The notes below the pieces were generated by a model. That model was not told the origin of the DNA, did no database searches, and saw only the letters and a program-made list of their open reading frames with translations. From positions 62,001 to 126,000 of the forward strand of contig NZ_JACOGG010000012.1 in the NCBI RefSeq assembly GCF_014284365.1: DNA of 64,000 nucleotides, read 5' to 3'. Shown here one piece after another: positions 48,600-57,337 of the stretch (within the stretch, counting starts at the first letter, position 1; each line of letters starts with the position of its first letter). A program made the position numbers and the translations under genes. Source of the stretch: Cognatundibacterium rugosum (GTDB lineage: Bacteria; Pseudomonadota; Gammaproteobacteria; Burkholderiales; Burkholderiaceae_D).

Positions 48600-49580
48600 C
48601 TAAGCCCTGGGATGATGCAGTGCATGCAGTTGTTTCAGGCGCTCTTTAGCCACATGTGTATAAATCTGCGTAGTGGTGATATTCGCATGACCAAGCAACA
48701 GCTGAACCACGCGCAGGTCTGCACCGTGATTCAGCAGGTGTGTCGCAAACGCGTGCCGCAAGGTGTGTGGTGATAGCGATAAACGGATACCAGCCTGCGC
48801 TGCGTATTTTTTGATCAGTACCCAAAACATTTGCCTTGTCATGGCGGTACCACGTGCAGTGACAAATAAGGCATCGTCGATTTGCCCCTGCAATATGGCA
48901 GGGCGCGCCGTTTGCAGATACCGCTCTAACCAACTGCGCGCATGTTCGCCAAATGGTATCAGACGCGTCTTATTGCCCTTGCCAGTGACGCGCAGCACAC
49001 CTTCGTTTAAGCCCACCTCGGTGGTTTTGAGTTGCACCAGTTCACTGACGCGCAGACCACAGGCATACATTAACTCTATCATCGCCCGGTCACGCAAGCC
49101 AATCGCACTATCATCCGGCGCTTGTATCAGCGCCTCCACCTGTGCTTCACTCACAGACTTGGGGAGTTTTTGTGCTGCCTTGGCAGAACGCAGCTGTTCA
49201 GTCGGATTCTCGCTCAGGCTGCCAGCGCGTACCGCAAGCTGATAAAACCGTTTGAGTACGCTCAGGCGACGGTTGGCACTGCTGGATTGCGAGCCGGGAT
49301 TCTTTTCAGACAAGTAGTCATTTAATTCTGCACTTCCGACCTGGTACAGATCACTGACTTCATGTTGCTGCAGCCAGGCAGCAAAAAAACGCAGGTCACT
49401 GCGATAGGCTTCTATCGTATTTTTAGAGAGTCCCTCTTCCAGCCATAGCAAGTCACAGAAATTGTCTATCTGCGTCTGGACCAGCACACTCAGTGCGATC
49501 GTCTGCACCGGTGCCCGGCCACGGCGACGGGCCGCCAGCTCAGCCGTGTTCTTAAGTGCCATACTGAGTGAGGCCTTCAT
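48600..49580 (-). CDS. xerD: Site-specific tyrosine recombinase XerD
   Basis: A 326-residue recombinase that, with XerC, resolves chromosome dimers at dif during cell division. The N-terminal SAM-like domain (about 30-120) includes LSKNTIEAYRSDLRFFAAWL. The catalytic domain contains Arg in ACGLRVSEL, Lys in RVTGKGNKTR, HTLRHAFATHLL, LGHANITTTQIYTHV, and the tyrosine nucleophile. The frame begins inside the end of ogt (29-base overlap). ATG 49562, ten bases after GAAGG, is an equally plausible start and would shorten the overlap to 11 bases. Confidence 0.95.
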   Translation of the reverse strand: MKASLSMALKNTAELAARRRGRAPVQTIALSVLVQTQIDNFCDLLWLEEGLSKNTIEAYRSDLRFFAAWLQQHEVSDLYQVGSAELNDYLSEKNPGSQSSSANRRLSVLKRFYQLAVRAGSLSENPTEQLRSAKAAQKLPKSVSEAQVEALIQAPDDSAIGLRDRAMIELMYACGLRVSELVQLKTTEVGLNEGVLRVTGKGNKTRLIPFGEHARSWLERYLQTARPAILQGQIDDALFVTARGTAMTRQMFWVLIKKYAAQAGIRLSLSPHTLRHAFATHLLNHGADLRVVQLLLGHANITTTQIYTHVAKERLKQLHALHHPRA

Positions 49581-50052
49581 GGGCCAGTAACCAGCGTTTT
49601 ACGCCAAGATGAAAACCACTTTCATCATCATGATGCGAAAAACCACCCAGGCCAGTTGCAGCGGTAACCCGATGGCAGGGAATCACCAGCGGATACCAGT
49701 TGGCACCACATGCCTGACCGACCGCGCGTGGCGCCGACCGTATCTGTCGTGCGACCTCGCCATAGGTGAGTACGCTACCGCAAGGGATTGCTGCAATTGC
49801 TCGCCAGACGCGGTTCTGGAACTCACTGCCACGGGGCTGCAAAGGTAGGGAAAAGCGAAAATGCGCATCATCGAAATAGGCCAGCAATTGCTGATGTATT
49901 TGCAAATTCAGGGCATCTGAAGGCGCTTTTTCTTCAAAACGTGCGGGTAAATACACCAGTTCGCTGAGTAAGTCATTTGCCGTGCGTATGCCTACCGCGC
50001 CGAAAGGAGCGCGGACAATTGAGTCAAACAATTCGGATTCAGCTTTTGTCAT
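49552..50052 (-). CDS. ogt: Methylated-DNA--[protein]-cysteine S-methyltransferase
   Basis: A 166-residue suicide repair protein that removes alkyl groups from O6-methylguanine. The active-site motif is PLVIPCHRV, preceded by the helix-turn-helix region VWRAIAAIPCGSVLTYGEVARQI and GQACGANWYP, and followed by GLGGFS. No Ada-type N-terminal domain is present. I start at ATG 50052 (MTKAESEL); a GTG start at 50097 would add an unlikely hydrophobic stretch. It overlaps xerD, so both may be co-transcribed. Confidence 0.92.
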   Translation of the reverse strand: MTKAESELFDSIVRAPFGAVGIRTANDLLSELVYLPARFEEKAPSDALNLQIHQQLLAYFDDAHFRFSLPLQPRGSEFQNRVWRAIAAIPCGSVLTYGEVARQIRSAPRAVGQACGANWYPLVIPCHRVTAATGLGGFSHHDDESGFHLGVKRWLLAHEGLTQYGT

Positions 50053-50186
50053 ATCTGGTCTTGGCAATATGTAAATGAGGCATCCAAAGGAGAACACTGT
50101 ACGGGGCGGGTTTGTGTATCCAGCCAGTCCGGGTTGGCGTTTGCCCTATCCCAGCGTCACTATATTAACAGGCTAGGCTCACCAAA

Positions 50187-50216
50187 GAAAAAAGGCGCAT
50201 CTGCCGATGCGCCTTT
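50187..50216 (-). terminator. Rho-independent terminator of the candidate sRNA
   Basis: The arms AAAGGCGCATC (50191-50201) and GATGCGCCTTT (50206-50216) form an 11-base stem with loop TGCC and a T run on the minus strand. ogt reads away from here on the same strand and no other gene ends here, so the terminator needs another transcript. Confidence 0.8.
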
Positions 50217-50365
50217 AAAAATTTTTCGCGTTTTTTGCTGTTTAGTTGGCTGGCACAGGCCAGTCACTCAGCTTATATGAAAAACGCGCGTCTCCTCAGT
50301 GTACGGTATGAGTACCGTTTTTTTGCACTACCGCCTTATAAATCTGCACTGCGAAATTCTGAACT
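50187..50365 (-). ncRNA. Candidate structured small RNA of about 180 nt
   Basis: The segment has a full transcription unit on the minus strand: promoter at 50372-50400, predicted start near 50365, and a strong terminator at 50187-50216. Between them are further hairpins: ACGGTA-ctca-TACCGT (plus 50303-50318), and a 9-base stem CGCGTTTTT/AAAAACGCG (plus 50227-50235 with 50280-50288) enclosing an internal hairpin TGACTGG/CCAGCCA. No open frame with a plausible ribosome site fits inside. I do not recognise it as 6S, SRP, tmRNA or RNase P. It contains GAGGAG, which could mimic a Shine-Dalgarno sequence. The family is unknown. Confidence 0.55.
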
Positions 50366-50371
50366 GCGCAG

Positions 50372-50400
50372 AATATAGCATGGCGAAATACCAGTGACAA
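50372..50400 (-). promoter_or_regulatory. Strong sigma-70 promoter for the candidate sRNA
   Basis: On the minus strand TTGTCA (complement of 50395-50400) and TATATT (complement of 50372-50377) are exactly 17 bases apart, with an extended TGC before the -10. It is among the best promoter matches in the window and no protein gene follows it. Confidence 0.72.
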
Positions 50401-50814
50401 AAAAAACTAAGTAAAAATACGGCATTGTTGCAGAAATGTAAAAGTACTATAAAGCATATAAAAATGTGGTAAACAAAATTAAAACCATAGATAGGCTGGC
50501 CATGTAGGGCTTTATTAAAATTAACAATAGATTTATATGCTTATTTTTAAATCAGATTTGGCGCAAGCACCCTATGTGTGTAATGCTAAACGTACATCTC
50601 TGTTTGCTACGCATACTCAATAAACATGGAATCACAAGTAACAAGGGGTTGCTCAAGACTGTTTTTGTAATACCAGATGCAAACGATCTCCTTTATCCAT
50701 CCAGTCAAATTCGCGACTCTACGATGGCGATGCATATAAAGGAACAAAGCAGACAAGGATTTGACCTGGCTGTCAAATGAAACAGCTGACGCCACAAATA
50801 GAAAGCCGGATTAC
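50401..50814. other. AT-rich intergenic region, no recognised gene
   Basis: This 414-base stretch is clearly more AT-rich than its neighbours, especially 50400-50560. A 68-codon plus-strand frame (50574-50780) has no ribosome site and no recognisable pattern. It may be a remnant or a regulatory/structural region between the sRNA and dctP. Confidence 0.5.
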
Positions 50815-51819
50815 TTATTTAATACCGAGGCGGGCAGTTTCTTTATTGACGTTGGCAATGAGGTCTTTCCCGATACGGTTCTCCATATCCTTTTGCACGG
50901 ATAACAAAGCCTTACGCCATTCTGCTTTTTCCTTTTCGGTCAGAACATACACCGTCGTCTTGCCGGATTTACGCACAGCCTCCAACGCATTGTCATTTTC
51001 CTGCTGCGCGATCGCATTCGCATATTTAGTTGCAGCTTTCATCGCAGCATCGAGATCATTGCGCACATCAGCCGGCAAACCATCCCAGAATTTTTTATTG
51101 ACGATCACCGCATATCCCAGATAACCGTGATTGGTGACGGTGACATGCTTCTGCACTTCATGCATTTTTTGTGTGTACAGATTGGATGGTGGGTTTTCTG
51201 TGCCATCTACCACGCCAGTCTGTAGTGCCTGATACACCTCAGAAAACGCCAGAACCTGGGGAATAGCGCCGACAGCTCGCATCTGGGCATCTAAGACTTT
51301 AGAGGATTGAATGCGTAATTTCTGTCCTTTTAAATCCGATGGCAGATGGACAGGTTTATTGGAAGACATAAGCTTAAAACCGTTATCCCAGTAAGCCAGA
51401 CCGGTAATACCTTTGGATTCCAGTTTTTTAAATAAATCCCGGCCTATCTGTCCCTCTGTCACCGCATACAGGACATCCTTGGTCGGGAAAATATACGGCA
51501 GATCGAAAACTTCAAATTCTTTCACGCCCAGCGGCCCGAACTTTGCAAGCGAAGGTGCCAGCATCTGTACTGCACCCAATTGCAAAGCTTCAAGTTCCTC
51601 TTTATCTTTGTACAGCATACTGTTTGGATAGACCTCGACCCGGACTTTTCCTTTGGTTGCCTTTTCTGCCAGTTCTTTAAAGCGTTCTGCAGCTTTACCT
51701 TTCGGCGTGTCACTGGCAACCACATGACTGAACTTAATCACGATAGGAGTCTGCGCAAATGCTGCACCGCTGATCAGTGGAAGAGTAAATAAGGAAAACA
51801 GGAGTGTCTTGATCTTCAT
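50815..51819 (-). CDS. dctP: TRAP transporter substrate-binding protein DctP
   Basis: A 334-residue periplasmic binding protein with a signal peptide (residues 1-22, ending GAAFA). DctP motifs are IVIKFSHVVASDTPKGKAAERFKELAEKAT, PNSMLYKDKEELEALQLGAVQM, the carboxylate-binding arginine region GQKLRIQSSKVLDAQMRAVGA, and EVYQALQTGVVDGTENPPSNLYTQK. The expected ligands are C4-dicarboxylates. The membrane subunits DctQ and DctM are not encoded next to it. It is divergent from a DctS/DctR-type two-component system that probably controls it. The mRNA leader contains the hairpin AGAAGCG/CGCTTCT (51845-51870). Confidence 0.93.
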   Translation of the reverse strand: MKIKTLLFSLFTLPLISGAAFAQTPIVIKFSHVVASDTPKGKAAERFKELAEKATKGKVRVEVYPNSMLYKDKEELEALQLGAVQMLAPSLAKFGPLGVKEFEVFDLPYIFPTKDVLYAVTEGQIGRDLFKKLESKGITGLAYWDNGFKLMSSNKPVHLPSDLKGQKLRIQSSKVLDAQMRAVGAIPQVLAFSEVYQALQTGVVDGTENPPSNLYTQKMHEVQKHVTVTNHGYLGYAVIVNKKFWDGLPADVRNDLDAAMKAATKYANAIAQQENDNALEAVRKSGKTTVYVLTEKEKAEWRKALLSVQKDMENRIGKDLIANVNKETARLGIK

Positions 51820-51844
51820 GCTGGTCTCCGGGATTTTATTATTC

Positions 51845-51944
51845 AGAAGCGCGACAGTTTGGACGCTTCTATTTCTTTTATTTAATTTTTAATGCTCTGT
51901 GATTATTCAAAATTAACTGTGCTGATACTAGTGTGGATAACCAC
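51845..51944. promoter_or_regulatory. Regulatory region between dctP and dctS
   Basis: Two dyads are visible: AGAAGCG/CGCTTCT (51845-51851 with 51864-51870), which lies in the dctP leader, and GTGGATAACCAC (51933-51944), which is positioned like an operator shared by the divergent genes. The second is a candidate site for the LuxR-type regulator DctR. Both roles are inference. Confidence 0.45.
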
Positions 51945-52005
51945 TATGCGATTAATAACTAGCATCGGGTTTCTGCTCAGCGGGGAGTAGATTACACTAT
52001 ATAGC

Positions 52006-54003
52006 ATGAAAAAATTTTACCAATCGCAAACCTGGCCCAATCAGAAATGGCGCTGGATGATCCCTATCCTGCTGCTTGCGCTGTTTCTGGCTACCCTGAT
52101 CTGGCTGCCCTGGCAGGCGCAAAGAATGGAAGCCAATGAAAGGCAGGAACAATTAATTGCCGACACGCTGTGGGTGGAACAGGCCATCATCTTTCAGTTA
52201 GACCGCAACGATGAAGTGGTACGACAAATCGGTTCAGATGTAGTGACGGCCGGCACACAGCCAAAAGCAGTGCTGGAACGCTTTCAGCAACTGCTATCCA
52301 GTAACCGTGAAATCGTGCGTATCAGCTGGATAGGACCAGAGGGCGAGACCGTCGTCTCAACCGAAAAAAAAGGAGACCCCTCTCAGGCCGGGCCACCACC
52401 GCACACTCTGGTATCGAGCGTTTTTGAAATCGACCGTAAAACACGCTGCTTTCTTCCTGCGCTGGATGCGGAAGCGCAGAGAAACAGCTATCTGATCAGT
52501 TGCCAGGTACCGTTGTACAAGCAAAACACGCACTACGGCAATATCGTAATCAGCTATCTGGCCAACGGCATTCTCGACGAACTGGTGCCCTGGTGGTTTG
52601 CGCAGGAAAATCAGATTTCCATCCTCGACAATGACGATACGGTATATGCCACGCGTGCCGCAGGTGGGGTGGGTAAAAACGTCTACACCCACAACCGCCA
52701 GCTGGAGTTGCCTGAGCTGAGTCTGATCTTACGTACCAACAGTACTAAGACAGAACCAAAAATCCTGTCTAATCTGCTCGTAGTCACCATCGTGCTGTTG
52801 TCGATAGGATTAATCTGGAGTTTGCTGGCGCTGTGGCGCGATATTAACCGCCGTCTGGCCGCAGAAGGCGCGTTGCGCCAGCAAGTGATTTTCCGTACTG
52901 CGATGGAAAATTCGCTGGTAACAGGTTTGCGCGCGCGCGACATGCAGGGACGTCTGACATATGTGAATCCGGCTTTTTGCAAGATGGTAGGCTATCCGGC
53001 TGAACAAATTATCGGCCACGTCCCGCCCATGCCTTACTGGGCACCGGAAGCCTATGAAGAATATCAGGAGCGCTTCAGTCAGTTATTGGCTGGCACGGTA
53101 CCACAAGAAGGCTTTGAAACCATCTATCAGCATGCTAATGGTGAGCGTATCCAGGTTTTGATTTATGAATCTCCACTGATTGATGAATCAGGCAAGCAAA
53201 CCGGCTGGATGAGCTCGATACTGGATATCTCTGAACTCAAACATGCGCAGGAAATCACGCGCCAGCAAGAAGAGAAGCTACATGCGAGTGCCAAACTGGC
53301 GACCATGGGGGAAATGGCATCCATGATGGCGCATGAACTGAATCAGCCTCTGGCGGCGATCTCCAGCTATACCACCGCAGCCTCGAATCTGATACAGGCT
53401 GGCGTTGCGGACCCTACGCTGCTGCAAAGCGCACTGGGCAAGGTCAATGCCCAGGCACAGCGGGCTGGCCAGATCATCCGCAGCGTTTATGATTTCGTCA
53501 AAAAACGCGATCCCGACCGCCAGTGCATCCATATCCGCGATGTGATTAACAGCGCACTGCCGTTGATAGAGCTGCAGGCGCAGCCTTCACACATTACGGT
53601 GTACGCCGATATGAGCGATCCTTTACCGCCTCTGCTGGCCGATCAGGTGCTGCTGGAGCAGGTATTACTCAATCTGACCCGCAATGCGATAGAGGCAATG
53701 CAACATACGGCGCAGGCACAAAAAATTTTACGCCTGCAAATCAGCTATGATGCGACAATGCAGCAAATTCAGATTCTGGTGATTGATCGCGGCCACGGTA
53801 TCTCACAGCAAGTCGCAGAAAAGCTGTTCTCCCCCTTCTTTTCAACTAAAAATAGTGGAATGGGGATGGGTCTGAATATTTGCAGAACAGCCATAGAATT
53901 TCATGGCGGGCAGCTGACCCATAGTGCCAATCCTGAAGGTGGTACGATATTCCGGCTTGCCTTACCCGTCATCAGCAAAGACAATACTGCCGCGCATGGC
54001 TGA
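52006..54003 (+). CDS. dctS: Sensor histidine kinase of DctS type
   Basis: A 665-residue membrane kinase. Transmembrane helices at about 17-37 and 250-272 flank a double-Cache-like periplasmic sensor domain (about 40-245). A PAS domain (about 290-410: AFCKMVGYPAEQIIGHVPPM, GWMSSILDISELK) precedes the kinase core with AHELNQPLAAISSYTTAA (His443), LNLTRNAIEAM, DRGHGIS and GMGMGLNICRTAIEFHGG. The HELNQPL H-box is typical of DctS/DctB/FixL kinases. It should sense external C4-dicarboxylates and phosphorylate the downstream regulator. The TATATAGC sequence just before the ATG implies a very short leader. Confidence 0.9.
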   Translation: MKKFYQSQTWPNQKWRWMIPILLLALFLATLIWLPWQAQRMEANERQEQLIADTLWVEQAIIFQLDRNDEVVRQIGSDVVTAGTQPKAVLERFQQLLSSNREIVRISWIGPEGETVVSTEKKGDPSQAGPPPHTLVSSVFEIDRKTRCFLPALDAEAQRNSYLISCQVPLYKQNTHYGNIVISYLANGILDELVPWWFAQENQISILDNDDTVYATRAAGGVGKNVYTHNRQLELPELSLILRTNSTKTEPKILSNLLVVTIVLLSIGLIWSLLALWRDINRRLAAEGALRQQVIFRTAMENSLVTGLRARDMQGRLTYVNPAFCKMVGYPAEQIIGHVPPMPYWAPEAYEEYQERFSQLLAGTVPQEGFETIYQHANGERIQVLIYESPLIDESGKQTGWMSSILDISELKHAQEITRQQEEKLHASAKLATMGEMASMMAHELNQPLAAISSYTTAASNLIQAGVADPTLLQSALGKVNAQAQRAGQIIRSVYDFVKKRDPDRQCIHIRDVINSALPLIELQAQPSHITVYADMSDPLPPLLADQVLLEQVLLNLTRNAIEAMQHTAQAQKILRLQISYDATMQQIQILVIDRGHGISQQVAEKLFSPFFSTKNSGMGMGLNICRTAIEFHGGQLTHSANPEGGTIFRLALPVISKDNTAAHG

Positions 54004-54088
54004 TACAGCCTGAGTTTGCTGTCATCGTACGCAGGCCAGTCGTGCAAAAAAAGCCAGGCAGGCACTTAACAATCCGTGTGGAGAGACT

Positions 54089-54679
54089 ATGTTACACATC
54101 ATCGACGACGAAGAAGTAATCCGGGATTCGCTGTCCTGGCTTGCCCGTTCGCGCCAGATTGCTGCAGTCGGCTATGCCAGCAGCGAGCAGTTCCTGGCCG
54201 GACTGGAGCAAGGTTTCCGCTTCGATACCGAGGGTGATTGCGTGTTGCTGGACGTACGTATGCCGGGACTATCCGGCACCAGTCTGTTCGATATGCTGTC
54301 CGCCCGAAAACTGACCAAACGCCTACCCGTAATTTTTCTGACTGGGCATGGTGATGTGCCGATGGCGGTGGATACCCTTAAACGTGGTGCCTTTGATTTT
54401 TTTGAAAAGCCGTTCAATGACAATAAGTTGATGGACCGCGTACTGGAGGCACTGGCGATGTCGCGTGAAGCCGGTGTCACTGCGCAGATCCATGAACGGC
54501 TGGCCAGTCTGTCAGCGCGCGAAAAAGAAGTGCTGGATCTGATTTTGCTCGGGAAAATGAATAAAGTGATTGCCGATGAACTGGGGATCAGTATGCGTAC
54601 TGTCGAAGTCCACCGCGCCCATATTTTCGATAAGATGCAAGTCAAAACTGCGGTGGAACTGGCTGGTCTGCTGAAATAA
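54089..54679 (+). CDS. dctR: DctR-type response regulator (receiver plus LuxR HTH)
   Basis: A 196-residue FixJ/NarL-class regulator. The receiver domain (1-120) has acidic IIDDEE, the phospho-acceptor Asp55 in LLDVRMPG, FLTGHGDVPMAV, and Lys107 in EKPFN. A LuxR helix-turn-helix (about 132-194) follows, with LSAREKEVLDLILLGKMNKVIADELGIS and RTVEVHRAHIFDKM. It lies 85 bases after dctS. By analogy with Rhodobacter dctP-dctS-dctR it should activate dctP and the transporter genes in response to dicarboxylates. Confidence 0.92.
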   Translation: MLHIIDDEEVIRDSLSWLARSRQIAAVGYASSEQFLAGLEQGFRFDTEGDCVLLDVRMPGLSGTSLFDMLSARKLTKRLPVIFLTGHGDVPMAVDTLKRGAFDFFEKPFNDNKLMDRVLEALAMSREAGVTAQIHERLASLSAREKEVLDLILLGKMNKVIADELGISMRTVEVHRAHIFDKMQVKTAVELAGLLK

Positions 54680-54755
54680 GTCCTTATCTGTATCCTATGC
54701 AGGATGCTCAGGCCTGCTATAGTCAGGCCACTTCAGTCAGCCTTATTTTGCCTCT

Positions 54756-55649
54756 ATGTCTGTCTTCAATCTGCTGTTCCCCGATTTCAGTCTGATTTTG
54801 CTCGGTTTCCTGCTCGCACGTAAACAGCATTGGGGCGGACATTTCTGGAGCGGGGTGGAAAAGCTGGTCTACTTTTTTCTGTTTCCAGCCCTGCTGTTTT
54901 ACACCACAGCCAAAACTCAATTTGATTTTCATTCGACCGGCAATATGCTCAAGACCGGTATCGCAGCGACCTGCTGCGCGATGACTTTGGGCTGGTTCAC
55001 GCAATTTATATTCAAAGCGCCACCACGCTATTTTGAATCCGGCGTACAAACTGCATTCCGCTTCAATTCTTATATCGCGCTGGCGATCGCATCCCGCCTC
55101 GCGGGTGAGCAAGGCACAGGACTGATGGCGATCTTGATCGGTTTCCTGGTCCCGCTATGTAATATGGCTGCCGTCTATGCGCTAGCCCATAACAGTGGCC
55201 GGCTGCTCAAAGAAATCGCAAGTAATCCCTTGGTCGTTGGCACCGCCTGCGGCGTCATGTTCAGCCTGCTGGGCTGGCATCTGCCGGATGGTGTGGCAGC
55301 GACCTTATCCAGACTCGGTAACGCCTCTATTGCGCTGGGTTTGCTGGCCGTCGGTGCCGGTATCCGCCTCAGCGGATTACATGAAGCCAAAGGATATGCT
55401 GCCAGTTTTCTCACGATCAAACTGATGTTACTGCCTGCAGCCGGCTGGCTGATTGGCCGCTACCTGCAACTGCCCTTATTGCAATTACAAATCGTCGTGA
55501 TTTTCTGTGGACTGCCTACCGCGTCCAGTGCATTTGTGCTGGCGGCACGTATGGGTGGCAACGGCCCCTTTGTCGCCTTTCTGGTCTCGGCCAGCACTTT
55601 ATTATCCGCACTGAGCCTGCCATTCTGGTTAAGTGTGGTCGGTCCCTAA
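54756..55649 (+). CDS. AEC-family (auxin efflux carrier-like) transporter
   Basis: A 297-residue inner-membrane protein with about ten hydrophobic segments in two inverted halves. AEC landmarks are FSLILLGFLLARK, LVYFFLFPALLFYTTA near the N-terminus and GLPTASSAFVLAARMGG near the C-terminus. Bacterial AEC proteins often carry malonate or other carboxylates; the neighbouring dct genes make a carboxylate plausible, but this is inference. The gene overlaps the end of convergent queG by four bases. Confidence 0.85.
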   Translation: MSVFNLLFPDFSLILLGFLLARKQHWGGHFWSGVEKLVYFFLFPALLFYTTAKTQFDFHSTGNMLKTGIAATCCAMTLGWFTQFIFKAPPRYFESGVQTAFRFNSYIALAIASRLAGEQGTGLMAILIGFLVPLCNMAAVYALAHNSGRLLKEIASNPLVVGTACGVMFSLLGWHLPDGVAATLSRLGNASIALGLLAVGAGIRLSGLHEAKGYAASFLTIKLMLLPAAGWLIGRYLQLPLLQLQIVVIFCGLPTASSAFVLAARMGGNGPFVAFLVSASTLLSALSLPFWLSVVGP

Positions 55650-56734
55650 GCGGGTACAATCACGCCGTGCTGCTGCAATGCCCATAAGATATGCTCTCTG
55701 ACCATGGCAGACGGATGCGTGGCACGCGTGGCTAAAGCCTGCACGATGTCCGCATCGGCATAATGCTCGCCAGCGGCGTTACCAAGTCCGACTGCCAAAT
55801 TGCGTAACCAGCTTTCATGGCCGATGCGCCGGATAGGGCTGCCTTCCATATGGCGTAAAAACTGCTCCTCACTCCACAAAAATAAGTCCACCATACGCGC
55901 ACGGTCCAACCCATGACGTACCGCAAAATCGTCGACTACCGCTTTTTGCGCGAATTTATTCCAAGGGCAGGCCAGCTGACAATCATCGCAGCCATACACC
56001 CGGTTACCAATCAGACTGCGCAATTCTACCGGTATAGAACCTTGTAGCTCTATCGTCAGATACGACACACAGCGGCGTGCGTCAACCTGGTAAGGTGCGA
56101 CGATGGCCTGGGTCGGACAAGCCGTGATACAGGAGGAACATTGCCCGCAATGCTCAGTCACAGGCGCGTCAACTGGCAGGGGAATATCAACCAGCAGCTC
56201 ACCTAAAAAAAACATAGAACCCGCATCGCGGCTGATCAGCAGACTGTGTTTGCCACGCCATCCCAATCCAGCCTGGCTGGCAAGCTCTACTTCCATCACG
56301 GGTGCAGAATCGGTGAATGCGCGGTAACCAAAAGGGCCGATTTCCTGCTGCACGCGGTCAGCCAGCTGCTGTAGCCGGTTCCGCAATACCTTATGATAAT
56401 CGCGTCCTCGGGCATACACTGAAATCACGGCATCCTTGGCTGTACGATCGGCTTCGCGCGCGCGCCAGCCTTCATTCTGTGGCAGATAGTTCATCCGTGC
56501 TGAAATCACACGCAGCGTGCCCGGCACCAGTTCCTGCGGACGGCAGCGCTTCATGCCATGTGCCGCCATATACTGCATTTCGCCATGATAGCCAGCGTCC
56601 AGCCAACGCTGTAAGCCAGCTTCCGCGTGACTCAGATCGATATCAGCAATCCGGATTTCAGCAAAACCCAGCTCGCGTCCCCAGTCCTTGATACGCTGTG
56701 CGAGTTCTTGCAGTTGGTCAAGGGGCAGCGTCAT
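55646..56734 (-). CDS. queG: Epoxyqueuosine reductase QueG
   Basis: A 362-residue cobalamin- and Fe-S-dependent enzyme that performs the last step of queuosine synthesis on tRNA. Motifs are GYHGEMQYMAAH, YARGRDYHKVLR, FTDSAPVMEVELASQAGLGWRGKHSLLIS and the two 4Fe-4S cluster motifs CGQCSSCITACPTQAI and YGCDDCQLACPWN. A HEAT-like C-terminus follows. I start at ATG 56734 (MTLPLDQL), which avoids an extra N-terminal extension. It is divergent from tsaE, another tRNA-modification gene. Confidence 0.95.
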   Translation of the reverse strand: MTLPLDQLQELAQRIKDWGRELGFAEIRIADIDLSHAEAGLQRWLDAGYHGEMQYMAAHGMKRCRPQELVPGTLRVISARMNYLPQNEGWRAREADRTAKDAVISVYARGRDYHKVLRNRLQQLADRVQQEIGPFGYRAFTDSAPVMEVELASQAGLGWRGKHSLLISRDAGSMFFLGELLVDIPLPVDAPVTEHCGQCSSCITACPTQAIVAPYQVDARRCVSYLTIELQGSIPVELRSLIGNRVYGCDDCQLACPWNKFAQKAVVDDFAVRHGLDRARMVDLFLWSEEQFLRHMEGSPIRRIGHESWLRNLAVGLGNAAGEHYADADIVQALATRATHPSAMVREHILWALQQHGVIVPA

Positions 56735-56851
56735 CGCGAGCTCTTTGTATTTGTGTGAGTAGGCGCACACGGCAGCGGTTGCCACACAAGGAGGGAGCGA
56801 TATGCTATGTTAGGAAAATTCATGAATAGAACAATAGAGATTTAGCTGGAA

Positions 56852-57337
56852 ATGTCACATTATAAAACTACCCTGCACGATGAAGCGGCCACCCAGGCAT
56901 TAGGAAAAAGTCTGGCGCAGGTACTGCAGCCTGGCATGCTGGTGTTTTTACACGGCGATCTGGGTGCCGGTAAAACCGCACTGACGCGTGCCCTGATCCA
57001 TGCAGCCGGACATCAGGGCAGCGTCAAAAGCCCCACCTATACACTGGCGGAACCGTATGCCGTACATTTACACGGTCAGCCGGTTACGATCATGCATTTT
57101 GACCTGTACCGCATGGGAAGTCCCGAAGAATTTATCGATGCAGGTTTTCGCGAAGAACTGAATGCACAGACGCTGTGCCTGATCGAATGGCCGGAAAAAG
57201 CCGCCGGCGTGCTGCCAGAAGCCGATTTGCATGTGCATTTATCGGTTGCCGGTGATGGTCGTGAGGTAGAATTGCACGCGTTGTCTGCAAAAGGTATCGC
57301 ATGTCTCGCATCACTCCACTTCGCTCCGAATCTCTGA
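56852..57337 (+). CDS. tsaE: tRNA threonylcarbamoyladenosine biosynthesis ATPase TsaE
   Basis: A 161-residue P-loop ATPase that drives cycling of the TsaB-TsaD t6A synthase. The Walker A is GDLGAGKT (residues 35-42), followed by VKSPTYTLAEPY, the DLYRMGSPEEF segment and LIEWPEKA. Its last 37 bases overlap the start of amiC in another frame, indicating translational coupling. The tsaE-amiC-mutL-miaA order is common in proteobacteria; here ykgJ and dedA genes are inserted on the opposite strand. Confidence 0.96.
   Translation: MSHYKTTLHDEAATQALGKSLAQVLQPGMLVFLHGDLGAGKTALTRALIHAAGHQGSVKSPTYTLAEPYAVHLHGQPVTIMHFDLYRMGSPEEFIDAGFREELNAQTLCLIEWPEKAAGVLPEADLHVHLSVAGDGREVELHALSAKGIACLASLHFAPNL

Noticed and set aside
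50303-50324. ACGGTA-tgag-TACCGT plus T run as a plus-strand terminator
   Set aside because: No plus-strand gene ends here; it is better explained as an internal hairpin of the minus-strand candidate sRNA.
50574-50780. 68-codon plus-strand frame in the AT-rich gap
   Set aside because: No Shine-Dalgarno, no recognisable motif, and composition follows the local background.
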